From contig CAZNLT010000002.1 in NCBI GenBank assembly GCA_964573705.1, positions 13,983-77,982 on the forward strand: a DNA stretch of 64,000 nucleotides, given 5' to 3'. This document shows positions 33,926-43,224 of the stretch, one piece after another. The number at the start of each line of letters is the position of its first letter. Positions within the stretch are counted from its first letter, which is position 1. The translations under genes and the position numbers were made by a program. The DNA is from JAABSQ01 sp964573705. GTDB lineage: Bacteria > Desulfobacterota > Desulfobacteria > Desulfobacterales > Desulfococcaceae. Under the pieces are notes generated by a model. It saw only the letters and a list, made by a program, of their open reading frames with translations. It did not search any database and was not told the origin of the DNA.

Positions 33926-34756
33926 TTATTTGACCACCCGAAGCACCTGGTCGGAATCCTGAAGGCGTTTCCATAATTCCCGAATGATCACGGCAGCAGG
34001 CTCTTCCTCCTCGAAATCCGAAAGCAGCCGGCAGTCGTCCATGAGCGGGTCGTTGCCCTTCCACATGCGGAATTCATTTTTGATATACATCCCCAGAGAA
34101 GGAAAAAGGGAGGCCAGCCGCGAACGGTCCATGTTGGCGATGCGACTCCGCTCCTGAAAGGTGAGTTTGGACAGGAGGGTCTCCACCGCCTCGGCCACCG
34201 ACCGGGGAAGGCTGATGAAGGCGGCCAATCGGCTTTCGGCGCCGGTGACGGCGGGAGCCAGCGGGTTGTATTCGTATCGGCGGGGTTCGACCAGGACCAG
34301 CTGAAAGACGGTTCCCAGAATCTCCAGTGTGGTTTGATAGAGATCGAACCGGGGGCTCTTTTTGGGGCCGGTGACATTGAGAACCTCCACCCGGTGGTCA
34401 GCGATCCATGCCTCGATTTGACGGGCCGCGTCAAAGGCCGAGACCCGATCGAGATCGATATGGATCCAGGGATGAGAATGTTTTTCGGCAAGCCGCCGGT
34501 TGAGGGCCGAATTGCCCGAGGGCTCACCCCGGGAAATGATCAGCACCCCGTCCGAATCCAGAACATTCTGAAGGGCGGCCAACACGAAATTGCCGTGGCG
34601 CATGGCCTGCAGGCGGTAGGTACGGGTCAGGGCGCGGTCCTCTTCTTCCCGCCAGTAGGGGACCCAGCCGCCGTGGGCGATATTCAGCTTCAGGGCCGCA
34701 TCCAGGGCCGCCCGCTCCACCCCTTCCTGACCGCCGGAGATAATCTTTCGAATCAT
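33926..34756 (-). CDS. Putative molybdenum carrier (SLOG-type) with C-terminal extension
   Basis: 276 aa from ATG 34756 (AAAGGCGG upstream; open frame to 34795). The N-terminal ~160 residues match the putative molybdenum carrier family: MIRKIISGGQEGVERAALDAAL, a GGWVPYW-type segment, DGVLIISRGEPSGNSALN, HPWIHIDLDR and LNVTGPKKSP. The SLOG fold suggests a nucleotide-like or cofactor ligand. Residues ~160-276 form a charged, mostly helical extension that I do not recognise (SLPRSVAEAVETLLSKLTF). Cofactor binding is inferred from the family name and not proven. Confidence 0.78.
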   Translation of the reverse strand: MIRKIISGGQEGVERAALDAALKLNIAHGGWVPYWREEEDRALTRTYRLQAMRHGNFVLAALQNVLDSDGVLIISRGEPSGNSALNRRLAEKHSHPWIHIDLDRVSAFDAARQIEAWIADHRVEVLNVTGPKKSPRFDLYQTTLEILGTVFQLVLVEPRRYEYNPLAPAVTGAESRLAAFISLPRSVAEAVETLLSKLTFQERSRIANMDRSRLASLFPSLGMYIKNEFRMWKGNDPLMDDCRLLSDFEEEEPAAVIIRELWKRLQDSDQVLRVVK

Positions 34757-35066
34757 AACCGCCTTTCCCGCCCAAGCATCGCCCGAATCGGCCACTTGGC
34801 GTGTAACTAATCGATATCGCTTGAATTACGTCCTGAAATCCTGCAAAGGACGGTCTCGATATCCGCTGGGGTTCAATACTATATGAAATTAACAGGAAAA
34901 ATTCAAGCATTTAGAAATCTTCAACCCCTCGACCGACCGGTTGGGTGTCTCCGTTTTTTATGGGTCCGGTCCAAAGTTGCCATTGAAATATGCTCCCGAA
35001 GATTGTATTCGAGAAGGTCAATCATGTAACCGCCGAAAGCGCTCACACTCAAAGGAGGGTCATCCC

Positions 35067-36359
<1,293 letters not shown>

Positions 36360-36391
36360 ATTTTTCCAGAAAGCGGGGATTGTTTCAATTG

Positions 36392-37897
36392 ATGGATATG
36401 GAGAAAAACCGGGTTCCGGAATCGGTGCGGACCATTCACCTGATCGCGATCTGCGGCGCCGGCATGGGGGCCCTGGCCGGAATGCTGAAAGACCTGGGAT
36501 ATACGGTCACCGGATCGGATCAGGGGGTCTATCCGCCCATGAGCGATTTTCTGGAAAAAAAGGGGATTCCGGTCATACAAGGGTTTTCTTCAAAGAACCT
36601 GGCCCACCGGCCGGACCTGTTGGTGGTGGGCAATGCGGTGGTTCGGGACAACCCCGAAGCCCGGGCCCTGGCGGACATGGGGCTTTGCTTCTGCTCCATG
36701 CCCCAGGCCCTCAACCGCTTCGTGGCCGGGAATAAAAAAGTCCTGATGACCACCGGCACCCACGGCAAGACCACCACCGCCTCTATTCTGGCCTGGATTC
36801 TTTACCGGGCCGGGCTGGACCCGACCTTTTTCATCGGCGGCATCCTTCGGGATTTCAACAGCAATTACCGGCTGGGAAAGGGGGACTTTTTTGTGGTGGA
36901 AGGCGACGAGTACGACACCGCCTTTTTCGACAAGGGCCCCAAATTCCTCCACTATGATCCGCACATGGCGATTCTGACCGGCGTGGAATTCGACCACGCC
37001 GATATCTACCGGGACCTGGCCCATGTCCGATCGGCATTCGACCGGCTGCTTGCCCGAATGCGGCCCGAAAGCACCCTTCTGGCTTTTGACGGGAGTCCCG
37101 TTGTTCGGGACCTGACCGGAAACCGTACCTGCACCGTCCTTGCCTACGGCCGCCGACCCGACTCCCTCTGGCGCCTGGGAAAAATTCGAATCGATCCGCC
37201 CTGGACCGCCTTCGAGGTCCTCCGGCAGGGATCGGTGCTCGGCGAATTCCGCACCCGACTCCCGGGTGAACACAACCTCTTCAATGCGTTGGCGGCGATT
37301 GCAGCGGCGGATGGGTTGTCCGTATCCACCGAGGCAATGGCCGATGCTCTGGCAACCTTTCAGGGGCCTCGGCGCCGGCAGGAGGTTCGCGGGGTAGTCA
37401 ACGGCATTACGGTGATGGATGATTTCGCCCATCATCCTACGGCGGTTCGGGAGACGATTCGCGGGGTTCGCCCGTTCTGCACAGGGCGGCTGATCGCCGT
37501 TTTCGAGCCCAGAACCAACACCAGTATGCGCCGGGTATTTCAGGACGTGTACGCAACGGTCTTCGACGATGCGGACTTAACCGTTATTCGAGAGCCGTCC
37601 CGGCTGGACAAGGTTCCGGAGGGGGAACGCTTTTCTTCGGAACAGCTGGTGTCGGACCTGAACCGGCGGGGAAAACCGGCCCTTCATTTCGACACCACCG
37701 AAGCGATCATCCACCATCTCGGGGAGACCGCCGGTTCGGGAGATACGGTGCTGATCATGTCCAACGGGGGATTCGACAATATCCATGCCCGTCTGCTGGC
37801 GGAATTGAATGCGCCGGGTGGGGAGAAAACGGTCCCCGGGAAGGGAAATGCTTCCCAAGGAAAAAATCAGGAGGGATCTCCACTCTCCTCGGAATGA
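36392..37897 (+). CDS. mpl: UDP-MurNAc:L-Ala-gamma-D-Glu-meso-DAP ligase
   Basis: 501 aa from ATG 36392 (an in-frame TTG at 36380 is an alternative). Mur ligase that reattaches recycled tripeptide to UDP-MurNAc. N-terminal IHLIAICGAGMGALAGMLKDLGYTVTGSD, P-loop TTGTHGKTTTASILAWIL, central VVEGDEYDTAFFDKGPKF and EFDHADIYRD, C-terminal VMDDFAHHPTAVRETIRG. The GDEYDTAFFDK signature separates Mpl from MurC. It implies peptidoglycan recycling. Last ~20 residues are lysine/glutamine-rich and non-conserved. Confidence 0.93.
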   Translation: MDMEKNRVPESVRTIHLIAICGAGMGALAGMLKDLGYTVTGSDQGVYPPMSDFLEKKGIPVIQGFSSKNLAHRPDLLVVGNAVVRDNPEARALADMGLCFCSMPQALNRFVAGNKKVLMTTGTHGKTTTASILAWILYRAGLDPTFFIGGILRDFNSNYRLGKGDFFVVEGDEYDTAFFDKGPKFLHYDPHMAILTGVEFDHADIYRDLAHVRSAFDRLLARMRPESTLLAFDGSPVVRDLTGNRTCTVLAYGRRPDSLWRLGKIRIDPPWTAFEVLRQGSVLGEFRTRLPGEHNLFNALAAIAAADGLSVSTEAMADALATFQGPRRRQEVRGVVNGITVMDDFAHHPTAVRETIRGVRPFCTGRLIAVFEPRTNTSMRRVFQDVYATVFDDADLTVIREPSRLDKVPEGERFSSEQLVSDLNRRGKPALHFDTTEAIIHHLGETAGSGDTVLIMSNGGFDNIHARLLAELNAPGGEKTVPGKGNASQGKNQEGSPLSSE

Positions 37898-38022
37898 TTC
37901 CGAAACCGTCGCAGTAACCGCTGAAAACGGCTAACCCATAAATATAAAACCGTATATTTTTTCGTCAAGGGTTCAGAATAATTTCGAGAGAAACTAAATT
38001 CCATTTATTTTTTTAACTTCGT

Positions 38023-38051
38023 TTGACTTTTCCGTACGAAACTTCTAAAAA
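38023..38051 (+). promoter_or_regulatory. Putative sigma-70 promoter of the hydrogenase operon
   Basis: TTGACT (38023-38028), 17-base spacer, TAAAAA (38046-38051), about 50 bases before the small-subunit ATG, in an A/T-rich stretch of the 204-base gap after mpl. No regulator site is evident. Confidence 0.45.
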
Positions 38052-38101
38052 GATCGATAATCCTTTAATATGTATCCTTAACCCGCTACCAGGAGGTGCA
38101 A

Positions 38102-39052
38102 ATGGAATCCTTGGAAAAGGAGAAAGCATTTTACGAGAGGTTGGAGAGCAAAGGGGTCTCACGGCGGGACTTCATGAAGTTCTGTACCTACCTCACAGCC
38201 ACCATGGGGCTGTCCTCGTCCTTCGTTCCCAAAGTCGCGGAAGTTTTTGCCTCGCCCAAACAGCGTCCCCCGGTGATCTGGCTTCATTTCAGCGAATGCA
38301 CCGGCTGCTCCGAAGCCTTTCTTCGGTCCATCTATCCCTGGATCGACGAACTGGTGATGGATATCCTTTCCGTGGAGTACCATGAAACCATCATGGCCGC
38401 GGCCGGCCATCAGGCGGAAGAAGTCCTCCATGATGCCGCAGAGAAGTACAAAGGCAAATTCATCTGCATCACCGAGGGTGCGGTGGGGGTCGGCCATGAG
38501 GGCGCATACGGCAAGGTCGCCGGAAAAACGTTTTACGAGGTCGCCAACGACATCTGCCCCAAGGCCGCGGCGGTGATCGCCATCGGGGCCTGCGCCAACT
38601 TCGGCGGCATTCAGGCGGCGGCGCCCAATCCGGGCGGTTTCAAGAGTGTGAGCGAGGCCACCGGCATCAAAACCATCAACATCGCCGGATGCCCCCCCAA
38701 CCCGATCAATCTGATCGGTACCGTCGTTAATTACCTGCTGCTGGGCAAACTGCCGGCCCTAGACGGATTGGGCCGACCCATCTTCGCCTACGGCAAAACC
38801 ATTCACGATCAATGCCCCCGCCGGTCCCATTTTGAAAACGGTGAATTCGTAAAAGAATTCGGTTCCGAAGAAGCGGCCCTGGGCTGGTGCCTCTACGAGG
38901 TCGGGTGCCGCGGACCGGAAACCTACAACAACTGCCCCATCGCCAAATTCAACGGCGGCACCAGCTGGCCGATTCAGGCGGGCCATCCCTGCCTGGGTTG
39001 CAGCGAACCCGATTTCTGGGACAAGATGACGCCGTTTTACGAAGAAATGTAA
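38102..39052 (+). CDS. [NiFe] hydrogenase small subunit, Tat-exported
   Basis: 316 aa from ATG 38102 with AGGAGG at 38091-38096. Twin-arginine signal SRRDFMKF near residue 20 directs export of the folded heterodimer to the periplasm. Iron-sulfur ligands: SECTGCSEAF, GACANFGG and AGCPPNP (proximal cluster), HDQCPRR with GWCLYEVGCRGPETY (distal), NNCPIAKFNGGTSWPIQAGHPCLGCSEPDFWD is split over the medial site. The proline in SWPIQAGHPC argues for a medial [3Fe-4S] cluster as in standard [NiFe] enzymes rather than the [4Fe-4S] of [NiFeSe] types. No C-terminal membrane anchor, so electrons likely go to a soluble cytochrome c3. Confidence 0.95.
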   Translation: MESLEKEKAFYERLESKGVSRRDFMKFCTYLTATMGLSSSFVPKVAEVFASPKQRPPVIWLHFSECTGCSEAFLRSIYPWIDELVMDILSVEYHETIMAAAGHQAEEVLHDAAEKYKGKFICITEGAVGVGHEGAYGKVAGKTFYEVANDICPKAAAVIAIGACANFGGIQAAAPNPGGFKSVSEATGIKTINIAGCPPNPINLIGTVVNYLLLGKLPALDGLGRPIFAYGKTIHDQCPRRSHFENGEFVKEFGSEEAALGWCLYEVGCRGPETYNNCPIAKFNGGTSWPIQAGHPCLGCSEPDFWDKMTPFYEEM

Positions 39053-39104
39053 TTCTGCCGTAGACTCAACAAAATCCTTTACCGAAAAAGGGGGATAAAC
39101 TCAT

Positions 39105-40781
39105 ATGGGTACACGCGTTACCATAGATCCGATTACCAGAATCGAAGGCCATCTTCGCATCGAGGTCGAGGTCGAAGACGGCAAAGTCAAAGACGCCTGG
39201 AGTTCGGGGCAGCTCTTCCGGGGCATTGAAATGATCCTCAAGGGTCGGGACCCTCGGGACGCCTACCATTTCGTCCAACGCTCCTGCGGGGTCTGCACCT
39301 ATGTACATGGTCTGGCGTCGGTGCGGGCGGTGGAAGACGCCGTCGGGGTCCAGATTCCGCCCAATGCGAGAATCATTCGCAACCTGCTGCACGGGGCCCA
39401 ATTTCAACATGACCACATCGTCCACTTTTATCATCTCCATGCCCTGGACTGGGTGGATGTCGTCAGCGCCCTGAAAGCCGATCCGACCAAAACAGCCAAG
39501 CTGTCCGAAAACGTCAGCAATGCGCCCTGGGGCGGCACCGCCTATTACAAAGACGTCCAGAACCGCCTCAAGACTTTTGTGGAAAGCGGTCAGCTCGGTC
39601 CCTTCAACAACGCCTACTGGGGACACCCGGCATACAAGCTGCCGCCGGAAGAAAACCTGATGGCCACGTCCCATTATATCGAAGCCTTGCGGTTGCAGGC
39701 CAAGGCGGCCAAAATGCATGCCGTTTTCGGCGGGAAAAACCCCCACATCCAGTCGCTGGTGGTGGGGGGTGTCACCTCCGTTCGGGACCTCAACCCGGAC
39801 CGGATTTTCCAATTCCTCTATCTCTGGAAGGAGACCCAGAAGTTCGTCAAAGACGTCTATATCCCCGATCTGCTGATGGTCGCTTCCTACTACAAAGACT
39901 GGGGCGGCATCGGGGGCACCACCAATTTTCTGGCATACGGAGATCTCCCCTCCAGCGAAAAAGAACCCGAATCCTTCCTCTTCCCTCGGGGCGTGGTATT
40001 CAACCGGGATCTCAGCAAGGTGGAGATGGCGGACCAGGAAAAAGTGACCGAGCACGTGAAGCATGCCTGGTATGCGGATCACGAACCCATGCATCCATTC
40101 GGAGGGGTGACCGAACCCCAGCACGGCCCCTATGAACCGGGCGGGAAGCGGACCTGGTGGTTCGGCCAGACCAAAACCGGAAAATACTCATGGCTCAAGG
40201 CCCCGCGGTACGAAGGGGAGGCCTGTGAGGTCGGCCCCCTGGCTCGGGTGCTGGTGGCCTATGCTTCCGGGAATAAACCGGTTCAGAGCCTCGTGAACGC
40301 CACCGCCAAAAAGCTGAACGTGCCGGTCGAGGCCCTGTTCTCCACACTGGGCCGAACCGCGGCCCGGGGGTTGGAAACCATCATCATCGGCGACAACATG
40401 GAAAGCATGATCATGAGCCTGGTGGAAAACGTCCGGAACGGCGACACCAAAACCTACGAACCCTATGAAATGCCGGACACCGGTATGGGCTACGGGCTCA
40501 ACGACGTGGCCCGGGGGTCTCTGGGCCACTGGATCGAGATCGAAAACAAGAAAATCAAGAACTATCAGTACGTGGTCCCCTCCACCTGGAACCTGGGGCC
40601 CCGGTGTGAAGGCGGCAAAAAGGGCCCCGTAGAAGAAGCCCTGATCGGCACCCCCATCGCCGATCCCAAACGGCCCATCGAGGTACTGCGGACGGTCCAC
40701 TCATTCGACCCCTGCATCGCCTGCGCCGTCCATGTCATCGATCCCAAGTCCAACGAGGTGTACAAAGTCAAAGTGCTCTAA
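39105..40781 (+). CDS. [NiFe] hydrogenase large subunit
   Basis: 558 aa. Holds the Ni-Fe(CN)2CO site: N-terminal L1 motif RSCGVCTYVHG and C-terminal L2 motif DPCIACAVH, followed by a 15-residue tail (HVIDPKSNEVYKVKVL from the His) that the maturation protease should remove. The first L2 residue is encoded by TGC, so this is a cysteine and not a selenocysteine enzyme. It starts MGTRVTIDPITRIEGHLRIE, has no signal of its own and is co-exported with the small subunit. Periplasmic H2 uptake is the likely role, Desulfovibrio-type (group 1). Good ribosome binding site AAAGGGGG. Confidence 0.96.
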   Translation: MGTRVTIDPITRIEGHLRIEVEVEDGKVKDAWSSGQLFRGIEMILKGRDPRDAYHFVQRSCGVCTYVHGLASVRAVEDAVGVQIPPNARIIRNLLHGAQFQHDHIVHFYHLHALDWVDVVSALKADPTKTAKLSENVSNAPWGGTAYYKDVQNRLKTFVESGQLGPFNNAYWGHPAYKLPPEENLMATSHYIEALRLQAKAAKMHAVFGGKNPHIQSLVVGGVTSVRDLNPDRIFQFLYLWKETQKFVKDVYIPDLLMVASYYKDWGGIGGTTNFLAYGDLPSSEKEPESFLFPRGVVFNRDLSKVEMADQEKVTEHVKHAWYADHEPMHPFGGVTEPQHGPYEPGGKRTWWFGQTKTGKYSWLKAPRYEGEACEVGPLARVLVAYASGNKPVQSLVNATAKKLNVPVEALFSTLGRTAARGLETIIIGDNMESMIMSLVENVRNGDTKTYEPYEMPDTGMGYGLNDVARGSLGHWIEIENKKIKNYQYVVPSTWNLGPRCEGGKKGPVEEALIGTPIADPKRPIEVLRTVHSFDPCIACAVHVIDPKSNEVYKVKVL

Positions 40782-40796
40782 ACGCAGCATTCCTGT

Positions 40797-40835
40797 TCGC
40801 CCGGGCCGGCAGGTCATTCGCACCGGCCCGGGCGA
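40797..40835 (+). terminator. Perfect 13-bp hairpin between structural and maturation genes
   Basis: TCGCCCGGGCCGG (40797-40809), 13-base loop, CCGGCCCGGGCGA (40823-40835), starting 16 bases after the large-subunit stop. No T-run. It may protect the structural-gene mRNA and lower expression of the downstream maturation genes. Confidence 0.65.
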
Positions 40836-40970
40836 CCCTCTCATCCCCGCCATCCATCTTTCTGAGAATACGGTCCTTTTCAGTGGAAATCCGTTTCCTT
40901 CGGGAATGACCCTCCTCCAATGAAAGAGCTTTCGGCGGTGTGGGAAAACAACCGAATCGAACCGATAATT

Positions 40971-41492
40971 ATGAAATCACCCAATATCATGATACTGGGC
41001 GTGGGATGCAGCCTGCTCACCGACGAAGGGTTCGGCATCCACGTCATCAACGAACTTCACCGCCGATACACCTTCGGGGAAAACATTACGGTGATGGACG
41101 GCGGGGTCCTCGGCATGCATCTTTTGGGGGTGATCTGCGAAGTGGATGAGCTCATCGTCGTGGATGTCATCCGCAACGACGGCGAACCGGGCACCTTGTA
41201 CCGAATTGACCACGACGACATCCCCGACCGGGTCCGGGCCAAAAACTCCCTGCACCAGATCGATTTTCTGGAGGCCATGACCCTCTGCCGCCACGGCCTG
41301 GGCAAGGCCCCGCATACGGTCATTCTCGGGGTGGAACCCCAGGACATCACCACGTACACCGTGGAGTTGACCCCGGTGATTCAAAACCGAATGGAAGAGA
41401 TGATCGAACTGGTGCTGAAAGAGGTTAAAACCCTGGGCGGCAATTATCAAGCAAAAGGAGTCGAAAACCATGTGTCTAGCCATTCCCTCTAA
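40971..41492 (+). CDS. Hydrogenase maturation protease (HyaD/HynC type)
   Basis: 173 aa from ATG 40971; an upstream ATG at 40920 would add 17 residues and neither has a clear ribosome binding site. It begins PNIMILGVGCSLLTDEGFGIHV, with the nickel-sensing Asp/Glu positions DEGFG and D in VVDVIRNDGEPG, and LGVEPQDITTYTVELTP, characteristic of the family. It would cleave the C-terminal tail of the large subunit after nickel insertion. Overlaps hypC by 23 bases. Confidence 0.92.
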   Translation: MKSPNIMILGVGCSLLTDEGFGIHVINELHRRYTFGENITVMDGGVLGMHLLGVICEVDELIVVDVIRNDGEPGTLYRIDHDDIPDRVRAKNSLHQIDFLEAMTLCRHGLGKAPHTVILGVEPQDITTYTVELTPVIQNRMEEMIELVLKEVKTLGGNYQAKGVENHVSSHSL

Positions 41493-41727
41493 AATCGTCG
41501 AGATCAACGACCAGATGGCGGTCATCGACGTGGACGGGGTCCGGCGGGAGGCCAGCCTTCTGATGCTGGAAGATCCCCGGGTCGGCGACTATGTTATCGT
41601 CCATGCCGGGTTCGCCATTCAGAAAATAGACGAGGCGGCGGCCCGGGAATCCCTTCAGCTTCTTCGGGAAGCCGCGGCCATGATGGACCGTGAGGCGGAA
41701 GCCGGAGGCGGCGATCGGTCCACCTGA
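41470..41727 (+). CDS. hypC: Hydrogenase assembly chaperone HypC
   Basis: 85 aa. The defining N-terminus MCLAIPSKIVEIND, with the essential Cys2, then VDVDGVRREASLLML and GDYVIVHAGFAIQKIDEAAA. It carries the Fe(CN)2CO precursor with HypD and delivers it to the large subunit. Preceded by AAAAGGAG (41453-41460). Overlaps the protease end, a common hydrogenase arrangement. HypA, B, D and E are not in the window. Confidence 0.95.
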   Translation: MCLAIPSKIVEINDQMAVIDVDGVRREASLLMLEDPRVGDYVIVHAGFAIQKIDEAAARESLQLLREAAAMMDREAEAGGGDRST

Positions 41728-41742
41728 TAGCGAAAAAAGGGG

Positions 41743-42195
41743 GTGAATGTGGGCCTCGGTCTCTTCTTCAATCCCACACTGATCTGGTTTTTCATCGGCC
41801 TGGTCCTTCTGATTGCGGAATTTTCCGTTCCCGGCGTCATCCTGGTCTTTTTCGGCATCGGGGCCTGGGTGACGGCCGTCTTGAGCTATTTTTTCCACCT
41901 CAGCCTGCTCCTGCAACTGCTGATTTTTCTGGTCACTTCGGTGGCCGGCCTTTTGTCCATGCGGACACGATTGTTGGGCGAAAAGGGGTATGAGCCGGAT
42001 ATCACCGATGATTTTCTGGGAAAAACCGCTGTCGTCAAAGAACCGCTTACACGGGGAAGCCCGGGCCGGGTCACCTTCAAAGGCGCGGCATGGAAGGCGG
42101 AGACGCAAGCGGATGAAACCTTAATGCCGGGCCGGTACGTCCGCATCATCGGCAAGGAGAGCATCGTCCTTCACGTGGAACCTGTTCAGGATTAG
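41743..42195 (+). CDS. NfeD-family membrane protein
   Basis: 150 aa, GTG 41743 or GTG 41749, with AAAAAAGGGGG upstream. Two to three N-terminal helices (LIWFFIGLVLLIAEFSVPGVILVFFGIGAW and LLQLLIFLVTSVAGLL is split over the helices) followed by a C-terminal OB-fold (~85-150, GKTAVVKEPLTRGSPGRVTFKG). Short NfeD proteins are nearly always paired with an SPFH protein, encoded 8 bases further on; they are thought to organise membrane microdomains. Its place between hypC and hypF is unusual. Confidence 0.88.
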   Translation: MNVGLGLFFNPTLIWFFIGLVLLIAEFSVPGVILVFFGIGAWVTAVLSYFFHLSLLLQLLIFLVTSVAGLLSMRTRLLGEKGYEPDITDDFLGKTAVVKEPLTRGSPGRVTFKGAAWKAETQADETLMPGRYVRIIGKESIVLHVEPVQD

Positions 42196-42203
42196 GAGAG
42201 AAT

Positions 42204-43199
42204 ATGTTGGAATATATCATTATCGGGATTCTGATCTTCGCCTTCATCGCCTTTTTCAAAACCGTGCGGATCGTGCCCCATCGAACCTCTTTCGTACTGG
42301 AGCGAATGGGAAAATACAGCCGCACCCTGGATGCCGGTTTTCACGTACTGGTCCCCTTTCTGGACAAGGTGGCCTATAAACGGTCCCTCAAGGAAGAGGC
42401 GGTGGACGTGCCCCAGCAGACCTGCATCACCCGGGACAACGTCTCCGTGGGGGTCGACGGGATTCTCTACATCCAGGTGGTGGACCCGGTCAAATCGGCC
42501 TACGGCATCGAAAACTACAAGTATGCGGTCTCTCAGTTGGCCCAGACCACGATGCGCTCCATTTTCGGCACCTTTGATCTGGACATGAGCTTCGAGGCCC
42601 GGGACGAAATCAACGCCAAAGTGGTCCAGGCCGTAGACGAAGCCAGCGACCCCTGGGGCGTCAAAGTGACCCGGTACGAGGTCAAGGACATTGAACCGCC
42701 CAAAACCATTATCGAGGCCATGGAACAGCAGATGAAGGCGGAACGGAAAAAACGGGCGGATATCGCCGAATCCGAAGGAAAGCGGCAGGCCGAGATCAAT
42801 CGGGCCGAGGGAAAGCGGCAGGCCATGATCGCCGAATCGGAAGGGGAAAAACAGCGGCGGATCAACGAAGCCGAGGGACGGGCCGCCGAAATCGAGCGGG
42901 TGGCCGAGGCCACCGCCCGGGGGATCGCCAAGATCGCCCTGGCCATCAATAAGGAAGGCGGCAAGGATGCGGTCAACCTGCGCATTGCGGAGCAGTACAT
43001 GAGCGCCTTTGAAAAGCTGGCCCGGGAAAACAACACCATGATCATCCCCTCCACCCTCTCCGACGTGGGCGGAATGGTGGCCGCGGCCAAGGAGGTCCTG
43101 AATACGATCGACCGACATCCGGCCGCCCGGCCGGTGTCCGGCAGCACCGCGGAACCGCCGGATATTCCGAATGTCCGGTGGGACCTCCCGAAGGTATGA
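42204..43199 (+). CDS. SPFH/band 7 domain protein (stomatin/QmcA type)
   Basis: 331 aa. One N-terminal membrane segment (YIIIGILIFAFIAFF), then the SPFH domain (~20-190, RIVPHRTSFVLERMGKYSRT, LDKVAYKRSLKEEAVDVPQQ), a long coiled coil (~190-265) with repeated AESEGKRQAEINRAEGKRQA units, and a C-terminal region ending in a proline-rich tail. Oligomeric membrane scaffold paired with NfeD. It starts 8 bases after nfeD; hypF follows after 25 bases, so all are probably on the hydrogenase transcript. Confidence 0.93.
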   Translation: MLEYIIIGILIFAFIAFFKTVRIVPHRTSFVLERMGKYSRTLDAGFHVLVPFLDKVAYKRSLKEEAVDVPQQTCITRDNVSVGVDGILYIQVVDPVKSAYGIENYKYAVSQLAQTTMRSIFGTFDLDMSFEARDEINAKVVQAVDEASDPWGVKVTRYEVKDIEPPKTIIEAMEQQMKAERKKRADIAESEGKRQAEINRAEGKRQAMIAESEGEKQRRINEAEGRAAEIERVAEATARGIAKIALAINKEGGKDAVNLRIAEQYMSAFEKLARENNTMIIPSTLSDVGGMVAAAKEVLNTIDRHPAARPVSGSTAEPPDIPNVRWDLPKV

Positions 43200-43224
43200 G
43201 GCCCTGTTTCCTTCCGTAACACCG

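Noticed and set aside
40710..40745. Possible selenocysteine hydrogenase
   Set aside because: The L2 motif is encoded with TGC, no in-frame TGA or SECIS-like need, and the small subunit has the [3Fe-4S] proline.
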